A DNA stretch of 64,000 bases from Hydrogenophaga crassostreae (lineage in GTDB: Bacteria > Pseudomonadota > Gammaproteobacteria > Burkholderiales > Burkholderiaceae_C). The stretch lies in the NCBI RefSeq assembly GCF_001761385.1, contig NZ_CP017476.1, positions 1,167,501 through 1,231,500 of the forward strand, written 5' to 3'. Made by a program: the position numbers and the translations under genes. The notes under the pieces are model-generated. The model ran no database searches. It saw only the letters and a program-made list of their open reading frames with translations, and was not told where the DNA came from. Below are positions 50,770-58,604 of the stretch, piece by piece (position 1 is the stretch's first letter; every line of letters begins with the position of its first letter).

Positions 50770-52488
50770 TCAGAACAGAAAGTAGCGCTGGGCCAGAGGG
50801 AGTTTGGTGGCGGGTTCGCAGGTGAGCAAGACGCCATCGGCGCGCACGGTGTAGCGTTGCGGATCGATCTCCATCTTGGGCAGGTAGCTGTTGTGCACCA
50901 TGCTGGCCTTGCTCACGCTGCGGCAGTCTTTCACCGCCACGGTCGCTTTGCGCAGTCCGTAGCGCTCGGCCACGCCCGCGCTTTGCGCGGCTTGCGATAC
51001 GAAGGTCAGGCTGCCGCGCGCCAGCGAGCTGCCCAGGCTGCCGAACATGGGGCGGTAATGCACCGGCTGCGGGGTCGGGATCGAGGCGTTGGGGTCGCCC
51101 ATGGCGGCGAGCGAAATGCTGCCGCCTTGCAAAACCAGCGCGGGCTTGACGCCGAAGAAGGCGGGTTTCCAGACCACGATGTCGGCCCATTTGCCGACTT
51201 CGAGCGAGCCCACGGTGTGGGCGATGCCGTGGGCAATGGCCGGGTTGATGGTGTATTTGGCGATGTAGCGCTTGACGCGGAAGTTGTCGTTGCGGCTGCT
51301 GTCTTGTTCCAGCGTGCCGCGTTGGCTTTTCATTTTGTCGGCGGCTTGCCAGGTGCGGATGATCACTTCGCCGACGCGGCCCATGGCCTGGCTGTCGCTG
51401 CTCATGATGCTGATGGCGCCCATGTCGTGCAGGATGTCTTCGGCGGCAATCGTCTCGCGGCGGATGCGGCTTTCGGCGAATGCCAGGTCTTCGGGGATGG
51501 ATGCATCGAGGTGGTGGCAGACCATGAGCATGTCCACATGCTCGTCGAGCGTGTTGACCGTATAGGGCATGGTCGGGTTGGTGCTCGACGGGATGAAGTT
51601 GGCCTCGCCGACCACGCGGATGATGTCGGGCGCATGGCCGCCGCCGGCGCCTTCGGTGTGGAAGGCGCAAAGGGCGCGGCCTTTGGTGGCGGCGATGGTG
51701 TCTTCCACGAAGCCCGATTCGTTGAGCGTGTCGCTGTGGATGGCGACTTGCACGTCGGTTTCTTCGGCCACATCCAGGCAGTTGCTGATCGCGCTGGGCG
51801 TGGTGCCCCAGTCTTCGTGCAGTTTCAGGCCGATGGCGCCGGCATGGACCTGCTCGTGCAAGGCGGCCGGCAGGCTGGCGTTGCCCTTGCCCAGAAAGCC
51901 CAGATTCATCGACAGGCCGTCGGCCGCTTGCAGCATGCGTTCGATGTGCCAGGGGCCGGGGGTGCAGGTGGTGGCGAAGGTGCCGGTGGCCGGGCCCGTG
52001 CCGCCCCCGAGCATGGTGGTGACGCCCGAGGCCAGGGCTTCGTCGACCTGTTGTGGGCAGATGAAGTGGATGTGGCTGTCGATGCCGCCGGCGGTGACGA
52101 TGTTGCCTTCGCAGCTGATGATTTCGGTGCCGGGGCCAATGACGATGTCGACCCTCGGCATGGTGTCGGGGTTGCCCGCTTTGCCGATGGCCGCAATGCG
52201 ACCGTCTTTCAGGCCGATGTCGGCCTTGACAATGCCCCAGTGGTCGATGATGAGCGCATTGCTGAGCACGGTGTCCATCGCGCCCTCGGCGCGGGTGCGC
52301 TGGCTTTGCGCCATGCCGTCGCGGATGGTCTTGCCGCCACCGAATTTCACTTCTTCACCGTAGCCACCGGCGCGGAGCGTGTAGTCCTTTTCAACTTCGA
52401 CGATCAGGCCGGTATCGGCCAGGCGCACGCGGTCGCCAACGGTGGGACCGAACATGTCGGCATAAGCGCTTCTTGGGATGCTGGCCAT
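50770..52488 (-). CDS. ureC: Urease subunit alpha
   Basis: 572 residues, full length. The nickel ligands are present: His139 and His141 (DSHIHF), carbamylated Lys222 in GLKLHEDW, His251 in AIHSDTLN, His277 in CAFHTEGAGGG, Asp365 in IMSSDSQAMG. The flap Cys324-His325 (MVCHHLD) is conserved. It hydrolyses urea to ammonia and carbamate in the cytoplasm. ATG 52488 (MASIPRSAYADMFGPT) matches the family; a TTG two codons earlier overlaps the ureB stop. It overlaps/abuts ureB and precedes ureE. Confidence 0.98.
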   Translation of the reverse strand: MASIPRSAYADMFGPTVGDRVRLADTGLIVEVEKDYTLRAGGYGEEVKFGGGKTIRDGMAQSQRTRAEGAMDTVLSNALIIDHWGIVKADIGLKDGRIAAIGKAGNPDTMPRVDIVIGPGTEIISCEGNIVTAGGIDSHIHFICPQQVDEALASGVTTMLGGGTGPATGTFATTCTPGPWHIERMLQAADGLSMNLGFLGKGNASLPAALHEQVHAGAIGLKLHEDWGTTPSAISNCLDVAEETDVQVAIHSDTLNESGFVEDTIAATKGRALCAFHTEGAGGGHAPDIIRVVGEANFIPSSTNPTMPYTVNTLDEHVDMLMVCHHLDASIPEDLAFAESRIRRETIAAEDILHDMGAISIMSSDSQAMGRVGEVIIRTWQAADKMKSQRGTLEQDSSRNDNFRVKRYIAKYTINPAIAHGIAHTVGSLEVGKWADIVVWKPAFFGVKPALVLQGGSISLAAMGDPNASIPTPQPVHYRPMFGSLGSSLARGSLTFVSQAAQSAGVAERYGLRKATVAVKDCRSVSKASMVHNSYLPKMEIDPQRYTVRADGVLLTCEPATKLPLAQRYFLF

Positions 52489-52490
52489 GT

Positions 52491-52796
52491 TCAAACCTTT
52501 CCTTGAAAGAGGCCGCGAAAGCCGATGACGGTGCGTTCGCCTGCGTAGTCGACGAGCTCGACCGTGCGTTGCTGGCCCGGCTCGAAGCGCACGGCGGTGC
52601 CGCTGGCGATGTTGAGCCGCATGCCCTTGGCGGCCTCGCGGTCGAAGCTCAAAGCAGCGTTGGTCTCGGCGAAGTGGTAGTGCGAGCCGACCTGCACCGG
52701 GCGGTCGGCGGCGTTTTGTACCACCAGCGTGAGCGTGCGGCGGCCGGGGTTGAGGGCGTGCTCGCCCGCGTCGGTGAGGAGTTCTCCGGGGATCAT
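52491..52796 (-). CDS. ureB: Urease subunit beta
   Basis: 101 residues. MIPGELLTDAGEHALNPGR, VQVGSHYHFAETNAAL and VRFEPGQQRTVELVDYAG are the UreB blocks. One of the three chains that make the (abc)3 urease. It abuts ureC and lies 10 bases after a small His-rich membrane protein gene, rather than directly after ureA as in most operons. Confidence 0.97.
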   Translation of the reverse strand: MIPGELLTDAGEHALNPGRRTLTLVVQNAADRPVQVGSHYHFAETNAALSFDREAAKGMRLNIASGTAVRFEPGQQRTVELVDYAGERTVIGFRGLFQGKV

Positions 52797-52806
52797 GACG
52801 CGGTCC

Positions 52807-52974
52807 TCATTTGCCGCGACCAGAGAACCACAACATCAATGCCACCGCACCGCCTGCGGCGACGAAGCCGAGCACATCGGTGGCATGCCAATGGCTGCCG
52901 AACAGGCCATGGCCATCGTGGGCGAAGGCGGGGAGAGCGATCAGCAGAGGAAAAAGTGCAGCGATTTTTTTCAT
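52807..52974 (-). CDS. Small His-rich membrane protein encoded between ureA and ureB
   Basis: 55 residues. MKKIAALFPLLIALPAFA is a signal peptide; the start of the mature protein is histidine-rich (HDGHGLFGSHWHATD); then a single C-terminal membrane helix (VLGFVAAGGAVALMLWF) and a basic end GRGK. ATG 52974 fits the signal peptide. It lies in line with ureA and ureB, 10 bases before ureB, so it is co-transcribed. A metal-binding or nickel-supply role at the membrane is a guess from the histidines and place. I do not recognise a named family. Confidence 0.75.
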   Translation of the reverse strand: MKKIAALFPLLIALPAFAHDGHGLFGSHWHATDVLGFVAAGGAVALMLWFSGRGK

Positions 52975-53014
52975 AGAAATTCTCCAAGTGTTCAGCGAGA
53001 GGTGTCTTTTCAAG

Positions 53015-53112
53015 GGCGCCGCGGATCTGGCTTCGCCAGTCCGCCAGCGCCGCCCCCTTGAGGGGGCGCGCGAAGCGCGGCGGGGGGTGGATCAAGTCCT
53101 GCGGCGCAGGGG
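53015..53112 (+). repeat. Dispersed GC-rich intergenic repeat, copy 7 (between ureA and the small protein)
   Basis: GCGCCGCGGATCTGGCTTC, CGCCAGTCCGCCAGCGCC, a CCCCCTTGAGGGGG stem, GCGCGCGAAGCGCGGCGGGGGG. It lies between ureA and the small membrane protein gene, with 141 bases between the two genes. Same blocks as the other copies; its ATCTGGC variant matches the copy at 39960. Confidence 0.88.
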
Positions 53113-53115
53113 GTC

Positions 53116-53418
53116 TCACGGTATCGGCTGATGAACCGTCACCAGCTTGGTGCCATCGGGAAAGGTGGCTTCGACCTGGATGTCCGGAATCATTTCGGCG
53201 ATGCCGTCCATCACGTCGTCGCGGGTGAGCACGGTGCGCCCTTCGCTCATGAGCTGGGCAACGGTCTTGCCATCGCGCGCGCCCTCCATGACGGCCGCGC
53301 TGATCAGCGCCACAGCTTCGGGGTAGTTGAGCTTGAGGCCGCGCGCCTTGCGCCGCTCGGCGAGCAGGCCGGCGGTGAAGATCAGCAGCTTGTCTTTTTC
53401 GCGGGGTGTGAGTTCCAT
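53116..53418 (-). CDS. ureA: Urease subunit gamma
   Basis: 100 residues. MELTPREKDKLLIFTAGLLAERR, LKLNYPEAVALISA and MSEGRTVLTRDDVMDGI are UreA blocks; the normal length for the separate gamma subunit. First gene of the leftward urease operon in the window. The divergent hybrid kinase starts 130 bases away, so the space between (53419-53548) must hold both promoters. ureD, usually upstream of ureA, is absent. Confidence 0.97.
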   Translation of the reverse strand: MELTPREKDKLLIFTAGLLAERRKARGLKLNYPEAVALISAAVMEGARDGKTVAQLMSEGRTVLTRDDVMDGIAEMIPDIQVEATFPDGTKLVTVHQPIP

Positions 53419-53548
53419 TTTTGTACGCTTGGGTTGGGAGCAGGGGCGGGGCCCTTTGGTTGAAAAGGGAGCAAATACCGTGCCCCGTTGCCCGGGCGCC
53501 TTCTTCGGGCCTGCGCCGAGCAGCGGTGTGGCATGAAATCTGCGGCAA

Positions 53549-56500
53549 GTGGGCGTGAACTCCGAATACACCTCCACCGCCGCTTTGCCGCCCGGCGCCG
53601 ACCCCGGCCCCGAATGGGCGGGCGAGGGCGCGGGTGCCGCGCCTCAGCGCATCATCAAGGTGCGCCGCGAATACAACAGCTGGGTCGGCAGTGAGACCAT
53701 GGAGGACTACGCGCTGCGCTTCACGCCCCAGCGCTTTCGCCAATGGAGCGAATGGCGGGTGGCCAACACCGCGTTTGGCGCCGCGTCGTTCCTGATCCTG
53801 GAGGCGGTGGGCGCGACCCTGCTGGTCAAGTACGGCTTCATCAATGCCTTCTGGGCCATTCTGGCCACCGGGCTGATCATCTTCATGGCCGGTTTGCCGA
53901 TCAGCGTGTACGCCGCGCGCTATGGCGTGGACATGGACTTGCTCACCCGCGGGGCGGGCTTTGGCTACATCGGTTCGACCATCACCTCGCTGATTTATGC
54001 CTCGTTCACCTTCATCTTTTTTGCGCTGGAGGCGGCGGTGATGGCTTACGCGCTGGAGCTGGCGCTGGACATTCCGCCGGCCTGGGGCTACCTGATCTGC
54101 GCGCTGGTGGTGATCCCGCTGGTGACCCACGGCGTGTCGGTGATCAGCCGTTTTCAGGTCTGGACCCAGCCGCTCTGGCTGGTGATGATGGTGGTGCCGT
54201 TTGTGGCCGTCTGGCTGGCCGATCCGGAGGCGTTCGCCAAAGTGGTGCATTACGGCGGCCAATCTGGTGCGGGAAGTCGGTTTAATTGGAACCTTTTTGG
54301 TGCAGCCTTGACGGTCGGCATTGCGCTGATCACGCAAATGGGCGAGCAGGCCGATTACCTGCGCTTCATGCCGGCCCGTGATCCGAAGCGGCCGCTGAGA
54401 TGGTGGCTGGGCGTTCTGGCCGGCGGGCCGGGCTGGGTGGTGCTGGGTGTGTTGAAGATGCTGGGCGGCGCTTTGCTGGCCTTCCTCGCCATCAGCCACA
54501 TGGTGCCGCCCGAGCGCGCGGTGGACCCCAACCAGATGTACCTCGCGGCCTACGAGTATGTGTTTCCGCACTACGGCTGGGCGGTCGCGGCCACGGCGCT
54601 GTTCGTGGTGGTATCGCAACTGAAGATCAATGTGACCAATGCCTACGCCGGCTCGCTGGCCTGGAGCAACTTCTTTTCCCGCCTGACGCACAGCCACCCG
54701 GGTCGTGTGGTCTGGGTGGTGTTCAACACGCTGATCGCGTTCATGCTCATGGAGATGAACGTGTTCCAGGCGCTGGGCGAGGTGCTGGGGCTGTACTCCA
54801 ACATCGCGATCGCCTGGATCATGGCGGTGGTGGCCGATCTGGTGATCAACAAGCCGCTGGGCTGGAGCCCCAAGGGCATCGAGTTCAAGCGCGCCTACCT
54901 GTACGACATCAACCCGGTGGGCGTGGGCGCCATGGGCCTGGCTTCGGCGCTGTCGATCGCTGCCCATCTGGGCTTGATGGGCGGACTGGCCGAGGCGTTC
55001 TCGGCCGTGATCGCGATGGTGACCGCGCTCGTGGCTGCGCCCCTGATCGCCTGGGCCACCAAGGGCCGCTACTACATCGCAAGAACCGATACGGAAACCG
55101 TGCCGCCGCGCGGGACTGGCGCCGCAGCCCCCAACCCCGGGCAGGCCGAACCGCCTTGCAACGGTTGCGCGGAGCACGGTGCTGCGCGCTACACCGTGCA
55201 GACCTGCGTCATCTGCGAGCGCGAATACGAGGCGCCCGACATGGCGCATTGCCCGGCCTATCAGGGGGCGATCTGTTCGCTGTGCTGCACGCTGGATGCG
55301 CGGTGCGGCGACCTGTGCAAGCCGCAGGCGCGTTTGTCCGAGCAATGGCTGTCAGCCTTGCGCTGGGTGTTGCCGCGCAAGGTGTGGCCTTTTTTGAAGG
55401 CGGGTCTGGCGCATTACCTGTTGCTGATGCTGGTGATGGCGCCGGTGCTCGCGGCGGTGCTGGCCTTGCTGTACCGGCAGCAGGCTGCGGGGCTGGACGC
55501 CGGGCTGGAGACCATGGCCGACGCGGGTTTGCTCGACGCGGCCTTGCGCTCGGGTTTTGTGCGGGTGTACGCGGTGCTGCTGCTGATTGCGGGCACGGTG
55601 GCCTGGTGGCTGGTGCTGGCGCACAAGACGCGCGAGGTGGCGCAGGAGGAGTCCAACCGGCAGACCCATTTGCTGATGCAGGAGATCGCCTCCCACCAGC
55701 GCACCGATCAGGAGCTCCAGCGCGCGCGCCAGGCCGCCGACCAGGCCAACCAGGCCAAGACCCGCTACATCAGCACCATCAGCCACGAGCTGCGCACGCC
55801 GCTCAATAGCATCCTGGGCTACGCGCAACTGCTGCAGGAAGACGCCGGCATGGCGCCGCACCGCGCGCAGGCGATTCGCGTGATCCACCGCGGCGGCGAG
55901 CATCTGCTGTCCCTGATCGAGGGCACGCTGGACATCGCGCGCATCGAATCGGGCAAGTTCACCCTCGATGTCAAGCCCATGCCGTTTGCCCAGACCATGC
56001 AGGAGGTGGCCGGCATGTTTGAGCTGCAGGCGGCGGCCAAGGGGCTGCGGTTTGTGCTTGACACCAGCGGACACCGCCCGTTGCCGCAGGTGGTGCGCGC
56101 CGATGAAAAACGGCTGCGCCAGATACTGATCAACCTGCTGGGCAACGCGGTGAAGTTCACCCGCGCCGGCGAGGTGCGCCTGCGGGTGAGCCATGCGTTC
56201 GAGATTGCGCAGTTCGAGGTGCACGACACCGGGCCGGGCATGGAGCGCGAGGAGATCGAGCGCGTGTTCGAGCCGTTCGCGCGCGGGGCGCAGGGGGTGA
56301 GCGAGCAGGCGCCGCTGGCGCAGGGCGCGGCCGCGGGCGGCACCGGCCTGGGCCTGACCATCGCCAAGATGCTGACCGACCTCATGGGCGGCGAAATGAA
56401 GGTGCGCAGCACGCCCGGCGAAGGCACGGTGTTCACCGTGCGCCTGCTGCTGTCCGAGGTGCATGGCGCGGTGGCACCGCGCATGAGCGTGGCGCCGTTT

Positions 56501-57214
56501 CATGGCTATGAGGGGCCGAGGCGGCGGGTGCTGGTGGTGGACAACGAGGAGGTCGACCGCGAGCTGCTGCAGCGCTGGCTGCAGCCGCTGGGCTTCGAGG
56601 TGCAGCTGGCCACCAGCGGCCACGACGCGCTGGCGCTGCTGGAGGGACTCAAGCCGGGTGACGAGACCGCGCCCGATGCGGTGTTTCTCGACCTGGCCAT
56701 GCCCGGTATCGACGGCTGGGAAACGCTGCGGCGTCTGCGCGCGCGTGGCTGGGGCAGCTTGCCGCTGGCCATTGTCTCGGCCAACGCCTTCGACAAGGGT
56801 CTGGTGGCCGACATGGGTGGCGCGCCGGTGCACAGCCCGCCCGATTTTTTCGTCAAGCCGGTTCGGCGCGATGACCTGCTGATGTGGCTGGGCCAGGTGA
56901 TGGACCTGACCTGGAGCGAGCCCCCGCCCCAGGCGTCCGAAGCCGTTGGCCCGGCGCAGGCCAAACCGACCGGTCAACCCGATCTGGTCCATGCCATCGC
57001 GCCCGGCGAACTGCTGCCACTGCTCGATCTTGTGCGCCTGGGCTACTACCGGGGAATCGTGCAATGGCTGGACCAATGGGTGGCCCAGCGTCCCGAACAC
57101 ACCGACTTTGCCCAGGGCCTGCGCACGCTCGCCCGGGAATTCCGCTTTGAAGCCATCGAGCAGCGCTTGCTGCCGCTGTGCCCCGCCGCGCTGCCCGCGA
57201 ACCCCCAACCATGA
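53549..57214 (+). CDS. Hybrid histidine kinase with an N-terminal NCS1-type permease sensor and Cys-rich linker
   Basis: 1221 residues. Residues ~60-510 form a full NCS1 (purine/cytosine/allantoin) permease of about 12 helices; LFGAALTVGIALITQMGEQADYLRFMPA holds the TM6-type Gln-rich substrate motif. Residues ~537-590 are a cysteine cluster (CNGC, CVICERE, CSLCC, CGDLC), probably zinc-binding. Two more helices (~614-645 and ~670-693) and a coiled coil lead to the kinase: phosphoacceptor His746 in SHELRTPLNS, N-box Asn866, DTGPGM and GGTGLGLT. A receiver follows (Asp998, phospho-Asp1048, Lys1103) and a ~100-residue helical tail. It should sense a solute through a transporter-like domain and pass phosphate to the next gene's regulator. 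GTG 53549 is the used start; GTG 53555 also fits. ATGA overlap with the regulator gene. The ligand (urea, purine, allantoin) is inferred only. Confidence 0.9.
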   Translation: MGVNSEYTSTAALPPGADPGPEWAGEGAGAAPQRIIKVRREYNSWVGSETMEDYALRFTPQRFRQWSEWRVANTAFGAASFLILEAVGATLLVKYGFINAFWAILATGLIIFMAGLPISVYAARYGVDMDLLTRGAGFGYIGSTITSLIYASFTFIFFALEAAVMAYALELALDIPPAWGYLICALVVIPLVTHGVSVISRFQVWTQPLWLVMMVVPFVAVWLADPEAFAKVVHYGGQSGAGSRFNWNLFGAALTVGIALITQMGEQADYLRFMPARDPKRPLRWWLGVLAGGPGWVVLGVLKMLGGALLAFLAISHMVPPERAVDPNQMYLAAYEYVFPHYGWAVAATALFVVVSQLKINVTNAYAGSLAWSNFFSRLTHSHPGRVVWVVFNTLIAFMLMEMNVFQALGEVLGLYSNIAIAWIMAVVADLVINKPLGWSPKGIEFKRAYLYDINPVGVGAMGLASALSIAAHLGLMGGLAEAFSAVIAMVTALVAAPLIAWATKGRYYIARTDTETVPPRGTGAAAPNPGQAEPPCNGCAEHGAARYTVQTCVICEREYEAPDMAHCPAYQGAICSLCCTLDARCGDLCKPQARLSEQWLSALRWVLPRKVWPFLKAGLAHYLLLMLVMAPVLAAVLALLYRQQAAGLDAGLETMADAGLLDAALRSGFVRVYAVLLLIAGTVAWWLVLAHKTREVAQEESNRQTHLLMQEIASHQRTDQELQRARQAADQANQAKTRYISTISHELRTPLNSILGYAQLLQEDAGMAPHRAQAIRVIHRGGEHLLSLIEGTLDIARIESGKFTLDVKPMPFAQTMQEVAGMFELQAAAKGLRFVLDTSGHRPLPQVVRADEKRLRQILINLLGNAVKFTRAGEVRLRVSHAFEIAQFEVHDTGPGMEREEIERVFEPFARGAQGVSEQAPLAQGAAAGGTGLGLTIAKMLTDLMGGEMKVRSTPGEGTVFTVRLLLSEVHGAVAPRMSVAPFHGYEGPRRRVLVVDNEEVDRELLQRWLQPLGFEVQLATSGHDALALLEGLKPGDETAPDAVFLDLAMPGIDGWETLRRLRARGWGSLPLAIVSANAFDKGLVADMGGAPVHSPPDFFVKPVRRDDLLMWLGQVMDLTWSEPPPQASEAVGPAQAKPTGQPDLVHAIAPGELLPLLDLVRLGYYRGIVQWLDQWVAQRPEHTDFAQGLRTLAREFRFEAIEQRLLPLCPAALPANPQP

Positions 57215-58245
57215 ACACCCATCTGTCACCACCCGAGCCCCATCCCGGAGCCGCCGGCATTGGCGGGCAGGCGCTGGTGGTGCTGATCGTGGACGATGTG
57301 CCCGACAACGTGGCGCCGCTGCACGACGCGCTCGATGAGGCGGGTTACACCGTGCTTGTGGCGCTGGACGGCGAGAGCGCCATCCGCCGTGCGCAGCAGG
57401 CGCTGCCCGATGTGATCCTGCTCGACGCGGTCATGCCCGGCATCGACGGCTTTGAGGTCGCGCGTCGCCTCAAGGCCGACCCCGACACCACGCTGATTCC
57501 CATCATCTTCATGACCGGCCTGACCGAGACCGAGCACCTGGTGGCGGCGCTGGAGGCCGGCGGCGTGGACTACGTGACCAAGCCCATCAAGCCGCGCGAA
57601 GTCATGGCGCGCATGGGCGTGCACCTGCGCACCGCGCAGCATGTGAAGGCCGGCGCGGTCGAGCGCAGCCAGGCGCGCAACGCGCTCGATGCCTTCGGCT
57701 ACGCCTCGATCACGGTGCGCGCCAGCGACGGCAAGCTGATGTGGCAAACGCCGCTGGCGCGCGACCTTCTGCAGCGCTATTGCGGCACCAACGCGCCCTA
57801 CACGCCGCCCGCCGTGCTGCAATGGCTGCGCCGCCACCTCGGCGATGCCCAGGCGCAGCGCGAACCGCCCCGCCTGACACTGGAAAGCGGCCCGCGCCGC
57901 CTGACCTTCCGCCTGCACCAGCAGGTCGGCGACCAGGACGGTTCGGAGCTCGAAGAGGCCACCGACGGCGACTGGCTCATCGTCATGCAGGAAACCTCGG
58001 ATGCGGCCGTGCTCGAATCGGTGGCGCAGGCGTTTGGCCTGACCGCGCGTGAAGCGGAGGTGTTGTACTGGGTGGTCAAGGGCAAGATCAACCGCGACAT
58101 CGGCGACATCCTGGGCACCAGTCCGGCCACGGTGAAGAAACACCTGGAGCGCATCCACGCCAAGATGGGGGTGGAGACGCGCACGGCGGCCGCGGCCATG
58201 GCGATCAACCGGGTGCCGCTGCTGCAGCCACAACACGGCGGCTAG
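57211..58245 (+). CDS. Response regulator with LuxR-type DNA-binding domain
   Basis: 344 residues. The receiver domain has Asp28-Asp29 (LIVDDVPDN), phosphoacceptor Asp72 (LLDAVMPG) and Lys124 (YVTKPI). A middle ~120 residues of unknown fold (DAFGYASITVRASDGKLMWQTP, resembling a PAS-like segment) precede a C-terminal LuxR helix-turn-helix (LTAREAEVLYWVVKGKINRDIGDILGTSPATVKKHLERI). ATG 57211 overlaps the kinase stop by four bases, so they form one translation-coupled two-component pair. It probably controls urtA upstream of which a palindrome lies, perhaps also ureA. Confidence 0.93.
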   Translation: MNTHLSPPEPHPGAAGIGGQALVVLIVDDVPDNVAPLHDALDEAGYTVLVALDGESAIRRAQQALPDVILLDAVMPGIDGFEVARRLKADPDTTLIPIIFMTGLTETEHLVAALEAGGVDYVTKPIKPREVMARMGVHLRTAQHVKAGAVERSQARNALDAFGYASITVRASDGKLMWQTPLARDLLQRYCGTNAPYTPPAVLQWLRRHLGDAQAQREPPRLTLESGPRRLTFRLHQQVGDQDGSELEEATDGDWLIVMQETSDAAVLESVAQAFGLTAREAEVLYWVVKGKINRDIGDILGTSPATVKKHLERIHAKMGVETRTAAAAMAINRVPLLQPQHGG

Positions 58246-58604
58246 CGTCCTGTTCGCGGGCACCAAGACCGAAACCTTCATCAAGGCCACGGCGGTGCCG
58301 GTGCACCTGCCCCTGAGCGGGCGCACCATGGCATTTGGCGCCAGCGGTGCCTGCATGGCTGGCTGGCTGGCTGTTGATCCTGCGCCTGTCCGGCTGCGCC
58401 GGCAGCCAGCGGTGAGGCGCCTTCGGGATCCTTTTTCTTGCGCGGTCGACCGCGTCGCGCCGTCGTATACGCCACCCGGCGTACAGACGCCTCTGAGGGT
58501 TCTCCCTAGTATCCAGTTGTCCCCCGCAAACGCCTTCGAAAGCGCGCAGCGGTGGCCAGAGTTTCCCCTTCCACCGGATGTATTTCAAAACTGGAGAGAT
58601 CCCC
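58246..58604 (+). other. urtA promoter region
   Basis: 359 bases between the response regulator and urtA with no gene. The first part is GC-rich. It contains a perfect palindrome at 58468-58483, an AGGGTTCTCCCTAGTAT stretch at about 58496-58512, and then GGAG ten bases before the urtA ATG. No sigma-54 (GG-N10-GC) promoter was clear to me, although urt genes are often nitrogen-controlled. Confidence 0.5.
58468..58483. promoter_or_regulatory. Candidate binding site of the LuxR-type response regulator
   Basis: TACGCC, four bases, then GGCGTA: a 16-base perfect inverted repeat about 120 bases before urtA. The outer TAC/GTA resembles sites of NarL/LuxR-type regulators, and the adjacent gene encodes one. 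No second copy was found in front of ureA on reading that gap. Confidence 0.45.

Noticed and set aside
52793..55345. An 850-codon minus-strand open frame crossing ureA, the kinase start and the small gene
   Set aside because: It runs in another frame through ureA and antisense to the permease domain; His/Arg/Gln-rich low-complexity protein without motifs.
58360..58400. A possible sigma-54 promoter in TGGCTGGCTGGCTGTTGAT before urtA
   Set aside because: The GG-N10-GC spacing is not met; the CTGG tandem only resembles the -24 element.
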